Shown here: positions 15,083-23,060 of the stretch, piece after piece
How positions within the stretch are numbered: position 1 is the stretch's first letter
Layout: each line of letters starts with the position of its first letter
IMG/VR virus record: IMGVR_UViG_3300040816_000388
Location: 1-59,681 of that record
Length of the DNA stretch: 59,681 nucleotides
From: a virus
Strand: one strand, 5' to 3'
Position numbers and translations under genes: made by a program
The notes under the pieces: model-generated
The model's input: only the letters and a program-made list of their open reading frames with translations
What the model was told of the DNA's origin: nothing
The model's database searches: none

Positions 15083-15999
15083 TACAATATCAACTTATGA
15101 TCGTCTGGTAGTCTTTCCTTAGTAGACGGGATATCCTCTTCTTTTTTATTGATGCTATCAAATTGACCAGCACCTTTTGGGTTATGTTTGCCAGCAAAAT
15201 CAAATGGATTTATTTCCCCTGCTAAGAATTGTTCAAATGGACTCGGTGAACCTACTTCTCCTACTCTTTTTAAGAACCAATCAATCTTAGTTGCATGATG
15301 CATTCTTGCTTGTTGCATATTAGGGTGATTGAAATCTGCTGGATCTTCTGGATTTCCTTCCATGTACTTTCTATTTGCAAAAGTTTCATCATCGTTACCA
15401 CCAGTCAAGTCTGCTCTATCGTGTAACACTTCGATATCAATCTTTTCAAATATGCCGGTCATTTTAGCAATAACACTAACCCATGTATCATTTTGTGCAT
15501 TCATACTCCATGCATCACATAGTATAAACCAGTCTGCTGGAATAAGTGGGAAAATAGCAAAAGGATGATCATGGTTATCATGAGGTGATAACAATTTAAA
15601 CTGTCCATCATACTCTCTGACTTTGCTATCCCAACCTTTTGTTTGCATTAAACAATCATCATTCCATAAAAATAACCACTGCCCACTTGAACTATGTGCA
15701 AGTAAGTTTACATAAACATTTAGTTTTTCATATCCCAATGGTTGAAATACTTTTGCTTTACAGGCACAGCCATATGGCTCTACAAATTTTGCGGCTTTAT
15801 CGTTTACCCAATCTAAACTTTCTTGATCGTCTTCATCAATGCCAAGCATTATTTCAATGCCTTGTGGTTCGTCTGCTAGTTCTAAAAGACTTTTTAAACT
15901 TGCTTCTAGTGTTCCACTTTCAACCCTACCTCTTGTAGGAAGTATAATACTAATAGAACTTTTTCTAATAGACTGTTCTGGATTTGCTTGTATTCCCAT
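15082..15999 (-). CDS. GT2-like glycosyltransferase
   Basis: 305 aa. Starts with the GT-A nucleotide-binding strand SISIILPTRGR (about 16-26), has a mid-domain LGIDEDDQES and a DxD-like WLFLWNDDCLM (around 117-126), and continues to about residue 220 before a Pro/Asp-rich tail without a known domain. This order fits family 2 glycosyltransferases. No membrane helix. Donor and acceptor unknown; phage targets could be virion proteins or modified DNA bases. It is 4 nt downstream of the next glycosyltransferase gene and 1 nt overlapped with the methyltransferase. Confidence 0.75.
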   Translation of the reverse strand: MGIQANPEQSIRKSSISIILPTRGRVESGTLEASLKSLLELADEPQGIEIMLGIDEDDQESLDWVNDKAAKFVEPYGCACKAKVFQPLGYEKLNVYVNLLAHSSSGQWLFLWNDDCLMQTKGWDSKVREYDGQFKLLSPHDNHDHPFAIFPLIPADWFILCDAWSMNAQNDTWVSVIAKMTGIFEKIDIEVLHDRADLTGGNDDETFANRKYMEGNPEDPADFNHPNMQQARMHHATKIDWFLKRVGEVGSPSPFEQFLAGEINPFDFAGKHNPKGAGQFDSINKKEEDIPSTKERLPDDHKLIL

Positions 16000-16003
16000 A
16001 TCT

Positions 16004-16936
16004 TTACCCTGTTATTAGTTTTCTAATGTTACCACGGAATGTGTAATGCCCTACATGATTAAGAGCAGTTCTTGGATCTAAGTATACTTCACCTCCCATA
16101 TTTTGCCACAGTCTACAGAATGTGTAGTCTTCTGACAAGTAACGTCTACTTTCAGGATCAATCATTGTATCAAACAATGCATACATGTGTTTTTCAAACT
16201 TTTGATCAACATTGATATCATTAGCATATTTTAATTCTGGATGTTTATCAAACATTTTTTGAATAACGTCTCTTTGAATACACATAAATCCTGTACCAGC
16301 ATCTTTTAACTTAATTAAATTATCTCTAATTTGAATTTGTGGTAATGGTTTACCTTGTTCATCTTTCAAGAAATCAAAGTTTACAACATAGTTTGAACTA
16401 TGTCCTTCAATTGTTTGTGCTGTTTCTTGATCGTTACTTCTAGCGGCATTTACAATGCTATCCCAATTGATTGCTTTTTTAGGATATGCACCTACTGTAA
16501 CTGGTTTATCGTAAGCAACCATTCTCAATAAATCGTTTGGGTCAAATTCAATATCTGCATCAATAAAGAATAAGTGTGTTGCTTCAGGATGTTCCATAAA
16601 GAAACTTACAAGTGTATTTCTACCTCTTGTAACTAAACTTTCATTTGCTAATGTGCTTACAGTATATTGAATATCAAATTTATTACAGAGAATAGCAAGT
16701 CTCATCATACTTCTAAAGTATGGTTCACCAATTTGCCCACCATAACAAGGTGTAGCAATAAAGATATGCTTATCTCTTAAAACTTGTACTGGAATTTCTA
16801 TTTTGGAATCTAATAGATTGTATAGAACATCGTCGTTTTTGTTTACATCTACATTTTTATTCACTACTTGTTGCTCCTGCTGAGCTGGTGCGTTCTTTGT
16901 AGTATTTTTTGTGGTTTTCTTTTTGCTTCTTGCCAT
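16004..16936 (-). CDS. GT-A fold glycosyltransferase
   Basis: 310 aa. A Lys/Thr/Gln-rich tail (1-~45) is followed by a GT-A domain: KHIFIATPCYGGQIGEPYF, then ATHLFFIDADIEFDPNDLLR, which contains the DxD metal site (about 127-129). Further along, AGTGFMCIQRDVI and SEDYTFCRLWQNMGG are typical acceptor-side motifs of Anp1/GT2-like enzymes. Similar proteins occur in T4-like marine phages. First gene of the unit with GT2 and methyltransferase; the promoter is a sigma70-like one 34 nt upstream, so this unit is expected early. Confidence 0.8.
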   Translation of the reverse strand: MARSKKKTTKNTTKNAPAQQEQQVVNKNVDVNKNDDVLYNLLDSKIEIPVQVLRDKHIFIATPCYGGQIGEPYFRSMMRLAILCNKFDIQYTVSTLANESLVTRGRNTLVSFFMEHPEATHLFFIDADIEFDPNDLLRMVAYDKPVTVGAYPKKAINWDSIVNAARSNDQETAQTIEGHSSNYVVNFDFLKDEQGKPLPQIQIRDNLIKLKDAGTGFMCIQRDVIQKMFDKHPELKYANDINVDQKFEKHMYALFDTMIDPESRRYLSEDYTFCRLWQNMGGEVYLDPRTALNHVGHYTFRGNIRKLITG

Positions 16937-16970
16937 CTTGTTGTGCCTTATAAAGTACTCTTAGTATCTA

Positions 16971-16999
16971 AGTTTACTATATTTACTCTATAAGGTCAA
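16971..16999 (-). promoter_or_regulatory. Sigma70-like early promoter
   Basis: Minus strand TTGACC, 17-nt spacer, TAAACT. Drives the glycosyltransferase-methyltransferase unit (16936 to 14300). Confidence 0.65.
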
Positions 17000-17008
17000 C
17001 AATTTAAT

Positions 17009-17176
17009 TTATTTTTGGTCTGGTTTTTTAGATATAAAACTATTAAGTTTCTCTGCCTCTGTAATTACTTCTTCTGTTGATGGCATGTGGTCAGGTTTGC
17101 CTGCTTTAGCCTGAAGTATCAGCCGAGCTTCTTGAATAAGTTCTAGTCTAATCTCATAAGGTGTTTTATTAGACAC
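17009..17176 (-). CDS. Conserved small T4-like phage protein
   Basis: 55 aa from a GTG start. Sequence opens VSNKTPYEIRLELIQEARL and closes STEEVITEAEKLNSFISKK, two helices that I recognise as a small protein conserved in T4-like marine phages; its function is not known to me. The GTG at 17176 is preferred over a TTG 18 codons earlier because TAGGAG lies 6-7 nt upstream of it and because the longer frame begins inside a late promoter box. The gene follows the oxygenase-like pair. Confidence 0.7.
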   Translation of the reverse strand: MSNKTPYEIRLELIQEARLILQAKAGKPDHMPSTEEVITEAEKLNSFISKKPDQK

Positions 17177-17220
17177 ATTATCTCCTACATTTTTATTACG
17201 GCTGAAGCCTGTTATACACT

Positions 17221-17228
17221 TATTTATC
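17221..17228 (-). promoter_or_regulatory. T4-type late promoter (GATAAATA)
   Basis: GATAAATA on the minus strand, 44 nt before the GTG at 17176, giving a leader with an AGGAG ribosome site. Confidence 0.55.
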
Positions 17229-17230
17229 AA

Positions 17231-17944
17231 TTATTTAAATAATTTACCTTTTGTGTACTTACGATGACAAACATTTATATCCGAGTAATCTTCCACAGCA
17301 CAGGACAAAACAACTCTATCCATATTACTTAATTCATTATAACCTCTATGGAATATCATAGTATTATAAAATGCAGGAACTGTAGGTTTATCCCAACGAC
17401 AAAGTATTTCTGTGTCTTCCATATCTGTCTTTGTAACAAATCCATGCTTTTCATTATCACGTGGATCTACATCTTTGAATCTTGGGAACGTTGCCCATTG
17501 TCCTTCCATAACTGATGCATCGCCGTATACTGGAAAATTTAATGCACATTGTCTTGTATGGAATACTGGGCCTTCACAATGCCATCTACTGTTTGCGTTT
17601 GCAGGAGTACGCAACATAAGTATGCTTGTAAATTTTAAATTTAATGTATCATGTAACCATTCTTTCATTAGTTTTGATAATTCAAAATTTACATCTTCGA
17701 ACAAATTTACTTCTTTAAAGTCCCTTTTGTTCATAGGACTATTTTCTTCTACCTTAATATAACTTTGATACCAATTAGCACTTTGGCTTCTAGATTCATC
17801 ATTCATTAAATCTTCTGGATTTTTGTTATCTTGCATTGCTATTTCACGTTGCAACTCTGAAGTAAAGTATTGTGTTACATCAAAAGGTATAAGTGGCATT
17901 TCTGGCACTTCAAAATAATAAGGTAAAAATTCTCTTGAACTCAT
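17231..17944 (-). CDS. 2OG-Fe(II) oxygenase-like protein with HxE site (paralogue B)
   Basis: 237 aa. A cupin/2OG-like core carries H122-x-E124 (RWHCEGP), the strand QCALNFPVYG, distal H199 (MIFHRGYNE) and R210 (MDRVVLS). HxE instead of HxD is used by a minority of 2OG oxygenases; the active state is therefore not certain. Related along its whole length to the next gene upstream (shared PYYFEVPE start, WHCEGP, RxCALNF, FYNTM, HRG, KLFK end). Overlaps that gene by 4 nt. Substrate unknown. Confidence 0.65.
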   Translation of the reverse strand: MSSREFLPYYFEVPEMPLIPFDVTQYFTSELQREIAMQDNKNPEDLMNDESRSQSANWYQSYIKVEENSPMNKRDFKEVNLFEDVNFELSKLMKEWLHDTLNLKFTSILMLRTPANANSRWHCEGPVFHTRQCALNFPVYGDASVMEGQWATFPRFKDVDPRDNEKHGFVTKTDMEDTEILCRWDKPTVPAFYNTMIFHRGYNELSNMDRVVLSCAVEDYSDINVCHRKYTKGKLFK

Positions 17945-18666
17945 TTAAATAATTTTCCTGCTTGGTATAGTTTATAAACTCCTTGTATATCAACACTTTC
18001 CGCAACTGAAATACTTAAAATACTTCTTCTTACATCAGAATTTGAATTTGTACCTCTGTGTAAGTACATTGTGTTATAAAAAAATCCTGTGTTTAATTCA
18101 GGTGATTCGTACTCGTCGAGTACTTCTATATTATCTATATCTTCTTTTTTTACATATCCTTGAAGTTCTACTTGTTCGGGCGGAAGGTTACCCCAACTCT
18201 TATTATATCCCCATTGTGCAGAAGTTTTTCCTATATTGCCTTCAACTAAAAAGTTTAATGCACATCTTCTACTGCGTAACTGTGGGCCTTCACAATGCCA
18301 ATAACCGTCTTTGCCTGGTAATGTTCTTAATAACATACAACTTGTCATTCTAATATTAAGTAAGTCATTTGCCCATTCTCTAACAATCCTACTCATATCT
18401 GGGTGTTGTTCTTCTGACATACCAGTTGCGTCACTTAGTGTTGCACCATAGCCGCCTTGTCCTGTGCCACCAGTATTACCAAATGCTCTCATGTACCAAC
18501 CGGCGTCCATTGAAGTTGCTTCTTGACGTTTTAATTTATCAACATAACTATGATTACCATCGTCTACTCTATCGTCTGCTTTCATTACTTTTTCATCATC
18601 TACATATTGTAAAACATCAAAAGGTAATTTAAGTTCTGGTACTTCAAAATAGTATGGTAAGCTCAT
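17941..18666 (-). CDS. 2OG-Fe(II) oxygenase-like protein with HxE site (paralogue A)
   Basis: 241 aa. Same architecture as the following gene: PYYFEVPE start, H124-x-E126 (YWHCEGP), RRCALNFLVEG, distal H203 (YLHRGTN), R214 (VRRSILS), and a KLFK end. A Gly-rich insert at about 63-75 is specific to this copy. The pair arose by tandem duplication and has diverged widely, which argues for different substrates. The ATG at 18666 has no ribosome site but a GATAAATA box ends 5 nt upstream. Confidence 0.65.
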   Translation of the reverse strand: MSLPYYFEVPELKLPFDVLQYVDDEKVMKADDRVDDGNHSYVDKLKRQEATSMDAGWYMRAFGNTGGTGQGGYGATLSDATGMSEEQHPDMSRIVREWANDLLNIRMTSCMLLRTLPGKDGYWHCEGPQLRSRRCALNFLVEGNIGKTSAQWGYNKSWGNLPPEQVELQGYVKKEDIDNIEVLDEYESPELNTGFFYNTMYLHRGTNSNSDVRRSILSISVAESVDIQGVYKLYQAGKLFK

Positions 18667-18671
18667 ACTTC

Positions 18672-18679
18672 TATTTATC
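18672..18679 (-). promoter_or_regulatory. T4-type late promoter (GATAAATA), leaderless spacing
   Basis: Ends 5 nt before the ATG at 18666 on the minus strand. Confidence 0.7.
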
Positions 18680-18688
18680 AGTTATTTG

Positions 18689-18856
18689 TTAAGGTTTTAA
18701 AAATAAACTGGCGATAGCCATCAAGGAAAGTACTATAGATAGAAAACTGAAACAAAGAAGTATAGCAAAAAGAAGTACATTGCGTGATGTGATTTCAAAT
18801 GGTTTATCATGTTGTTTGCCAACTCCAATTAGTGCTTTAAAAATAGATTTTAACAA
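18689..18856 (-). CDS. Small single-span membrane protein, 55 aa (TTG start)
   Basis: An open frame after the 62-aa gene encodes a basic, amphipathic N-terminus (LKSIFKALIGVGKQHDKPFE) and a long hydrophobic helix at about 28-53 (VLLFAILLCFSFLSIVLSLM). The only plausible start is TTG at 18856, 1 nt after the stop of the preceding gene, which suggests coupling. No ribosome site is visible. The protein-like helix pattern and the tight packing with other small membrane genes support it. Function unknown. Confidence 0.45.
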   Translation of the reverse strand: MLKSIFKALIGVGKQHDKPFEITSRNVLLFAILLCFSFLSIVLSLMAIASLFLKP

Positions 18857-18857
18857 T

Positions 18858-19046
18858 TTAGAATATCAAACTGTTAAAAAAGAAAACTGCTAACATCATT
18901 CCAAACACAACTACTTGAACAACTGCTGGAACAACCACAAAGAGTTTCATGGCATCAAAATTGCCAGTCATAAAAAAGTCGCCGCCGTTCTGCCATTCAT
19001 GTACTTCTTCTGGCGTTGCTTCTATGTAATTTTTAGTTTCACTCAT
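18858..19046 (-). CDS. Small single-span membrane protein, 62 aa
   Basis: An acidic N-terminal half (NYIEATPEEVHEWQNGGDFF) is followed by a C-terminal transmembrane helix (about 34-60, MKLFVVVPAVVQVVVFGMML then FFF). Topology would place the acidic part on one side of the membrane and nothing on the other. Such a layout is seen in phage inhibitors and holin accessory proteins, but no specific family is recognised. Member of a run of very small genes between 18689 and 19531. Confidence 0.6.
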   Translation of the reverse strand: MSETKNYIEATPEEVHEWQNGGDFFMTGNFDAMKLFVVVPAVVQVVVFGMMLAVFFFNSLIF

Positions 19047-19099
19047 ATTATTTGTAAGGGATAGGTGCCCAAGGTAATATCCAATATTTAAAAAATGTT

Positions 19100-19324
19100 T
19101 TAAACATCTATTACCTCAAATTCATCTTCACATTCTGTTGTATAAGATGTCATATCATATAAAACATCATGTACTTTGCGTTTAATTTCTTGGTTATGAC
19201 CTGTTTTAATTATAAAAGGTGTATTCCAAGTATTTTCCATTACAAAGTCTTTGACTATATTTGTTACGTTAGGTTCGTACTGAGCATTACTTAAATCTAA
19301 TGTTGCTTTCTCTAACCAACCCAT
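19100..19324 (-). CDS. Hypothetical protein, 74 aa
   Basis: No family recognised. Soluble, acidic C-terminus (YTTECEDEFEVIDV), helical middle. Its ATG follows the stop of the 31-aa membrane protein by 2 nt (TAACAATG), showing that the small genes are tightly packed and probably translated from one transcript. There is a 53-nt gap to the next gene. Confidence 0.6.
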   Translation of the reverse strand: MGWLEKATLDLSNAQYEPNVTNIVKDFVMENTWNTPFIIKTGHNQEIKRKVHDVLYDMTSYTTECEDEFEVIDV

Positions 19325-19326
19325 TG

Positions 19327-19422
19327 TTACCCCGTAATTGCAGTAGTACTAAAAATAAATATCAAGCCAAGAGCCGCTACTTCCATGTGATCTCTAAGTT
19401 TATTTAATTTTTTTTCGCTCAT
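19327..19422 (-). CDS. Tiny membrane protein, 31 aa
   Basis: MSEKKLNKLRDHMEV precedes a hydrophobic helix AALGLIFIFSTTAITG that runs to the end. Positive residues at the N-terminus suggest N-in topology. It starts inside the end of the 43-aa frame and stops 2 nt before the next ATG. Short, but the spacing and the lysine/hydrophobic design look like a real phage microprotein. Confidence 0.4.
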   Translation of the reverse strand: MSEKKLNKLRDHMEVAALGLIFIFSTTAITG

Positions 19423-19531
19423 TACTAATGCCCCAGCCGACAATCTGATTTACACTTCGTAATGCACCGTATAGGTTGTCAGATGTCTGAATGGACATAC
19501 TTAACCATATTGTGAATAAACTTCTAATCAT
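19400..19531 (-). CDS. Possible small protein, 43 aa
   Basis: MIRSLFTIWLSMSIQTSDNL opens a weakly amphipathic sequence ending ERKKIK. It overlaps the 31-aa gene by 23 nt. No clear ribosome site. Supported only by position at the head of the small-gene run and by an unbroken frame; it may instead be leader sequence. Confidence 0.3.
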   Translation of the reverse strand: MIRSLFTIWLSMSIQTSDNLYGALRSVNQIVGWGISNERKKIK

Positions 19532-19688
19532 GTCGTACTAGTGTTTATGCTTACATTATTGTAAACATTTAGTATAAGAGTATATAATTGAAGTAATATA
19601 TTTGGGAGAATATTATAACTAAATATTATATCTACTTATAACGGATATTTATACAATTATTTTGAAAGTAATTAGAAACGTGGTATTT
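19532..19688 (-). promoter_or_regulatory. Non-coding leader with late box (TATAAATA at 19646-19653)
   Basis: 157 nt without a gene. It contains a perfect TATAAATA on the minus strand at 19646-19653, two copies of AATATTATA nearby, and a short TTACA/TGTAA hairpin closer to 19531. It could give late transcription of the small membrane genes, with a leader of roughly 110 nt. Confidence 0.45.
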
Positions 19689-20711
19689 TTACAACGTTTT
19701 AGTAATGCTGATGTCATTGAGGTTATTGCAAAATTCATATGGACAAACAGTTTCTGATTCTGGTAACTGCCAAGAATCTAATTGTGTGATATTTCCAAAA
19801 CTTTTTGCACCACACCAACTGCTAATTATCTCACCATTCATGTCAATGTTGATTCCATCATAACCTAATTCACACTTCATGCCTTGAAATTTATTAAGTC
19901 CTTCATTTATGATTTGATGACTTTGCACATATTTAACAGTACCGTCTTCATATAAAAACTCTGTTGCCCAAAAACGTTCATGTTCTGGTTCTTGTGATTC
20001 ACTTGGTTGCTCTGGTTGTGGCTCCGGAGGTCTGGGTATTACACCTGGACGTTGTAATATTTCTAATTCTTCATTAGTGTAAGCATAGTAAGGTGCTTGT
20101 TGTTCGTTGTTATTACCTAAGTATTTTTGATACATAGTCTTAACTGTGATGTTTACATCATATATACTTTGTTGTGCGTTGTCTTTAAATAGTTCTCTTA
20201 GCCTATCTGCTACTTTACCTAATTCAACAACTTGACCACCTATACCAGCAATGTTTAAGTCTATAGTACAATGTCCTTTTAATGTTTTAACAACTTCAAA
20301 TAAATGTTCTTCGTCCATTGTAAGTGGGTGGTATGTTATAACTACACCCTCTAGATATTCTCTTGCTTCTTCCCACCAACGTATAGTTCTACTACCATTA
20401 GTATAAACTAAAACACTAGCACCGTATTCAGCAATAGTTTTTAGTATAGTTTCAAATCCTGGTATTGTTGTTACTTCCCCACCTATGAGTTCAAAATGCA
20501 AATGCCTATTTTTGTCTCGATAATATTTACATATCTTATGTATAGTGTTTAAGTACATTTCTGTAGATAAAAAAGGTTTAGAACCATCATGCAGAGTTGT
20601 AGGACAGTATTCACAATCATAGTTACATGTATTACCCATGCTCCATTGTATGTGTACTGCTCTATCTGGGTCGGTTGTATGTGGACCTTTTACTGATATG
20701 AGTTTGCTCAT
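19689..20711 (-). CDS. Radical SAM protein with C-terminal Cys cluster
   Basis: 340 aa. The CxxxCxxC cluster is C29-x3-C33-x2-C36 (NTCNYDCEYC), followed by HFELIGGEVTTIPG (the GGE motif) and VLVYTNGS, all expected of the radical SAM barrel. A Pro/Glu-rich linker (about 218-245) leads to a C-terminal part with FQGMKCELGYDGINIDMNG, SWCGAK and VCPYEFC, like a SPASM or twitch cluster that binds a second iron-sulfur cluster. Such enzymes often act on peptides or sugars. Substrate unknown. The ATG has a late box 6 nt upstream and no ribosome site. Confidence 0.85.
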   Translation of the reverse strand: MSKLISVKGPHTTDPDRAVHIQWSMGNTCNYDCEYCPTTLHDGSKPFLSTEMYLNTIHKICKYYRDKNRHLHFELIGGEVTTIPGFETILKTIAEYGASVLVYTNGSRTIRWWEEAREYLEGVVITYHPLTMDEEHLFEVVKTLKGHCTIDLNIAGIGGQVVELGKVADRLRELFKDNAQQSIYDVNITVKTMYQKYLGNNNEQQAPYYAYTNEELEILQRPGVIPRPPEPQPEQPSESQEPEHERFWATEFLYEDGTVKYVQSHQIINEGLNKFQGMKCELGYDGINIDMNGEIISSWCGAKSFGNITQLDSWQLPESETVCPYEFCNNLNDISITKTL

Positions 20712-20717
20712 ACAGTA

Positions 20718-20725
20718 TATTTATC
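20718..20725 (-). promoter_or_regulatory. T4-type late promoter (GATAAATA), leaderless spacing
   Basis: Ends 6 nt before the ATG at 20711; it abuts the stop codon of the SGNH gene at 20726. Confidence 0.7.
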
Positions 20726-21604
20726 CTATTTTGCAAAAGGATAAACAATGCTGTTCCAATACAATTGATGTGCTAATGGACACGGATGGCCGCCATGCTC
20801 ACCATTATGAGGCATAATATCATACACAAACTTTTCTTCTAAATGTTTTTGTGCATAACTTATTATGCTATCTTGTGATAACAAGTACGGTTTTACATAC
20901 TTGTTATATTTTTTATTAAAATATTCAGTTGTGTTTTCAGGTATATTATCCCAACCATGGAAATACCCTAACTTAATATTGTTTACTTTACAAAAATTAG
21001 TTAAACTTTGTAATTGTTCTATTGCTCTTATATGATACTCTTCTTGATCAACTATTGAATAAAATTTTGCTGATGCCAATCTAAGAGGATCTTTGACTCT
21101 TTCATTTTTAATTTCATTAAGATCTATACACCCATGATGTTTTATGAAGTTTGCATCATCATAATTCGTAACATTAAAAATATAATCAGAAAAAGTAACA
21201 GCATGTTCTAATGCTTCTGCATTAGAAGAAAATATTTCTCTTCTAGCAAATCCACTAAGTTGCATTACAACTGTGTCTATATCATGTTCATAGTTTTCTA
21301 TAAAGTGCATAACACATCTTGCTGTATCTGTATTACTGTTAGAACCTCTTCCAAATATGTTTATTTCATAATGTTCTTTTGGAAGTTTGTGAGAGTTTGT
21401 CCAAAACGTTGCCGGGTCAAACGCATTTTTAATACCATATAATTTTTCTACCCATTCACTTTGTTCTCTTAATAAATGATTGCCCCAATGTCCACCCGGT
21501 TCATCAATCACTTCGACGTGTGGTGTATTATTTGGTTGTGGTTGATATGCCCAACTGTCTCCACTGTGAGTAAAACTACAACCTGCAAAAACTAATCTGT
21601 TCAT
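20726..21604 (-). CDS. SGNH/GDSL hydrolase-like protein
   Basis: 292 aa. Block I is LVFAGCSFTHSGDSW (nucleophile Ser in GCSF), a Gly/Asn block appears as IFGRGSNSNTDT, then TVVMQLSGFARRE, and the end GGHPCPLAHQLYWN places a His pair like the catalytic block V (DxxH). This outline fits SGNH esterases or acetyl transferases. Related but not identical proteins lie at 54872, 55591 and 35249. Last gene of the seven-gene operon from 26679; overlaps the hydrolase gene by 4 nt. Confidence 0.7.
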   Translation of the reverse strand: MNRLVFAGCSFTHSGDSWAYQPQPNNTPHVEVIDEPGGHWGNHLLREQSEWVEKLYGIKNAFDPATFWTNSHKLPKEHYEINIFGRGSNSNTDTARCVMHFIENYEHDIDTVVMQLSGFARREIFSSNAEALEHAVTFSDYIFNVTNYDDANFIKHHGCIDLNEIKNERVKDPLRLASAKFYSIVDQEEYHIRAIEQLQSLTNFCKVNNIKLGYFHGWDNIPENTTEYFNKKYNKYVKPYLLSQDSIISYAQKHLEEKFVYDIMPHNGEHGGHPCPLAHQLYWNSIVYPFAK

Positions 21605-22458
21605 TTTAATTTAAATATAATGTCATCTAGTACACGTTCTGTTGCCATTTGGTCATAAGCCAATTTCGCATCTACTCGTAACCAATCAGTATCTTTCCAA
21701 ACTTTGCCTTTTTGAATCCAACCAAATACATCTCTTAATCTTGTTGGTACTGGAAATTCTGCATGATAATTTACTATTACATCATTTGCAACTTCCTGCT
21801 TGTCGTATCCTGGTTTACAAAATCCGTGTACAACATCAAAAAATTCTACAAAATTACTGTTTGTTTCATCACAGAATTGTTTACCTCTCTCTGGACTAGT
21901 CCAGTTATCATCTGCACCATGATAAACTGTAACATCAAAATCTTTTGCATTATAAAATTCTTCTTCAAATGGCCACAAGTTACCGTAACATAATGCAAAA
22001 AATGTATCTTTAGGAATATCATCTTTATAATGTGCAAAAATATTTGCCATGGAATCAGCTCCCCAACTAAAACCAACACATGCTACTTTGTCTAAGTCTA
22101 AACCAGCAAACATAAGTTCTCGATTATCTTTTAAATATTTGTATGCTTGTACTGTTTCTAATGCTCTCATTCTAGGACTTACATATCCACTAAAGTCATT
22201 CCAACCAATGGCCTCCATACTTCTACCGGTAAAACTGTCCACACACAAAGTTGCAATACCTTGTGCCGCCAAACTGTTTACAAATAAATCAGTATCACTA
22301 CCTAATCCTCCGGAACCATGACTCACAATACATAATGGTTGGTTACCTTCAAATTTGTTAGGTATTACCAATTGGCATCCTACTGTTATTGGAGTATTAT
22401 CCCAATAAATATTTCTTGTACTCTCCACAGAGAATAATACTCTTTTCATATTTTTCAT
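21601..22458 (-). CDS. Alpha/beta hydrolase, dienelactone-hydrolase-like
   Basis: 285 aa. Oxyanion-hole strand CIVSHGSGG (43-51), nucleophile elbow GFSWGADS (129-136, Ser131), acid candidate Asp183/184 in HGADDNW, and His211 in DVVHGF complete a catalytic triad in family order. The dienelactone hydrolase group and related esterases have this design. No signal peptide. It lies between an unknown gene and the SGNH gene, each overlapped by 4 nt, so the three are likely made together. Substrate unknown; an ester product of the desaturase operon is possible. Confidence 0.82.
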   Translation of the reverse strand: MKNMKRVLFSVESTRNIYWDNTPITVGCQLVIPNKFEGNQPLCIVSHGSGGLGSDTDLFVNSLAAQGIATLCVDSFTGRSMEAIGWNDFSGYVSPRMRALETVQAYKYLKDNRELMFAGLDLDKVACVGFSWGADSMANIFAHYKDDIPKDTFFALCYGNLWPFEEEFYNAKDFDVTVYHGADDNWTSPERGKQFCDETNSNFVEFFDVVHGFCKPGYDKQEVANDVIVNYHAEFPVPTRLRDVFGWIQKGKVWKDTDWLRVDAKLAYDQMATERVLDDIIFKLK

Positions 22459-23060
22459 TTTGCTAAGTCCTTAAATTTGTCAAAGTGCATACGCCACACT
22501 ACTTGTGGTACTGCATAAAATTCTGTAATGCCTTCTGGTTCTGCTATGCCTTTACGTTTCCACCAATTTTTTGCTACATAATCTGTAATGGTATTTGCTG
22601 TTTTAACATAATTATCAGAATATGCTTTATTGGCTAATGTTGTTCCAAAGGTTGCTTTGTAGTTAGGCTGTTGCGTTGCCCATTCACAATTAAAATATAG
22701 TAAGCCATCAAACTCAGGCATTTCACCTCTACCATATCTTCTTGTTGTTGTCATTGGTATATCTTGATTAGGTATTCTACATAGCCTTGTCCAAATTCTA
22801 TAATAACCTTCTTTGTATTCAGGCATGTACTGTACACCAGCAACTGCATATATTTTTTTAGTTGGAATATGTATCATGCAATGATATTGAATTTCATCGA
22901 TTTTCATTGCTTCTGGTGATGCGTTGTTGATATAACCTAAATCTTTTGCTACACTACAAAATTCTTCTAATTGAGGTAACCAGTCATTGTCGTATTCTAT
23001 ACAACCAATTTCACCGTTAAAGAAAGTTCTTAGGATTTTTTTACTGTTGAGATCAACCAT
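22455..23060 (-). CDS. Hypothetical protein, possibly GNAT-like
   Basis: 201 aa. The central KIYAVAGVQYMPEYKEGYYRIWTR resembles beta strands of the N-acetyltransferase core (AVAGVQ, then a strand with Arg), but the acetyl-CoA-binding Q/RxxGxG/A loop cannot be identified, so the link is weak. Conserved-looking aromatic residues in the second half (FNCEWATQQPNY, WWKRKG). The ATG at 23060 has AGG at -6 and gives a shorter overlap with the desaturase gene than the ATG at 23084. Confidence 0.6.
   Translation of the reverse strand: MVDLNSKKILRTFFNGEIGCIEYDNDWLPQLEEFCSVAKDLGYINNASPEAMKIDEIQYHCMIHIPTKKIYAVAGVQYMPEYKEGYYRIWTRLCRIPNQDIPMTTTRRYGRGEMPEFDGLLYFNCEWATQQPNYKATFGTTLANKAYSDNYVKTANTITDYVAKNWWKRKGIAEPEGITEFYAVPQVVWRMHFDKFKDLAK

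Noticed and set aside
17177-17230. TTG start giving a 73-aa protein
   Set aside because: Starts inside the late promoter box; the GTG at 17176 has a good AGGAG site.
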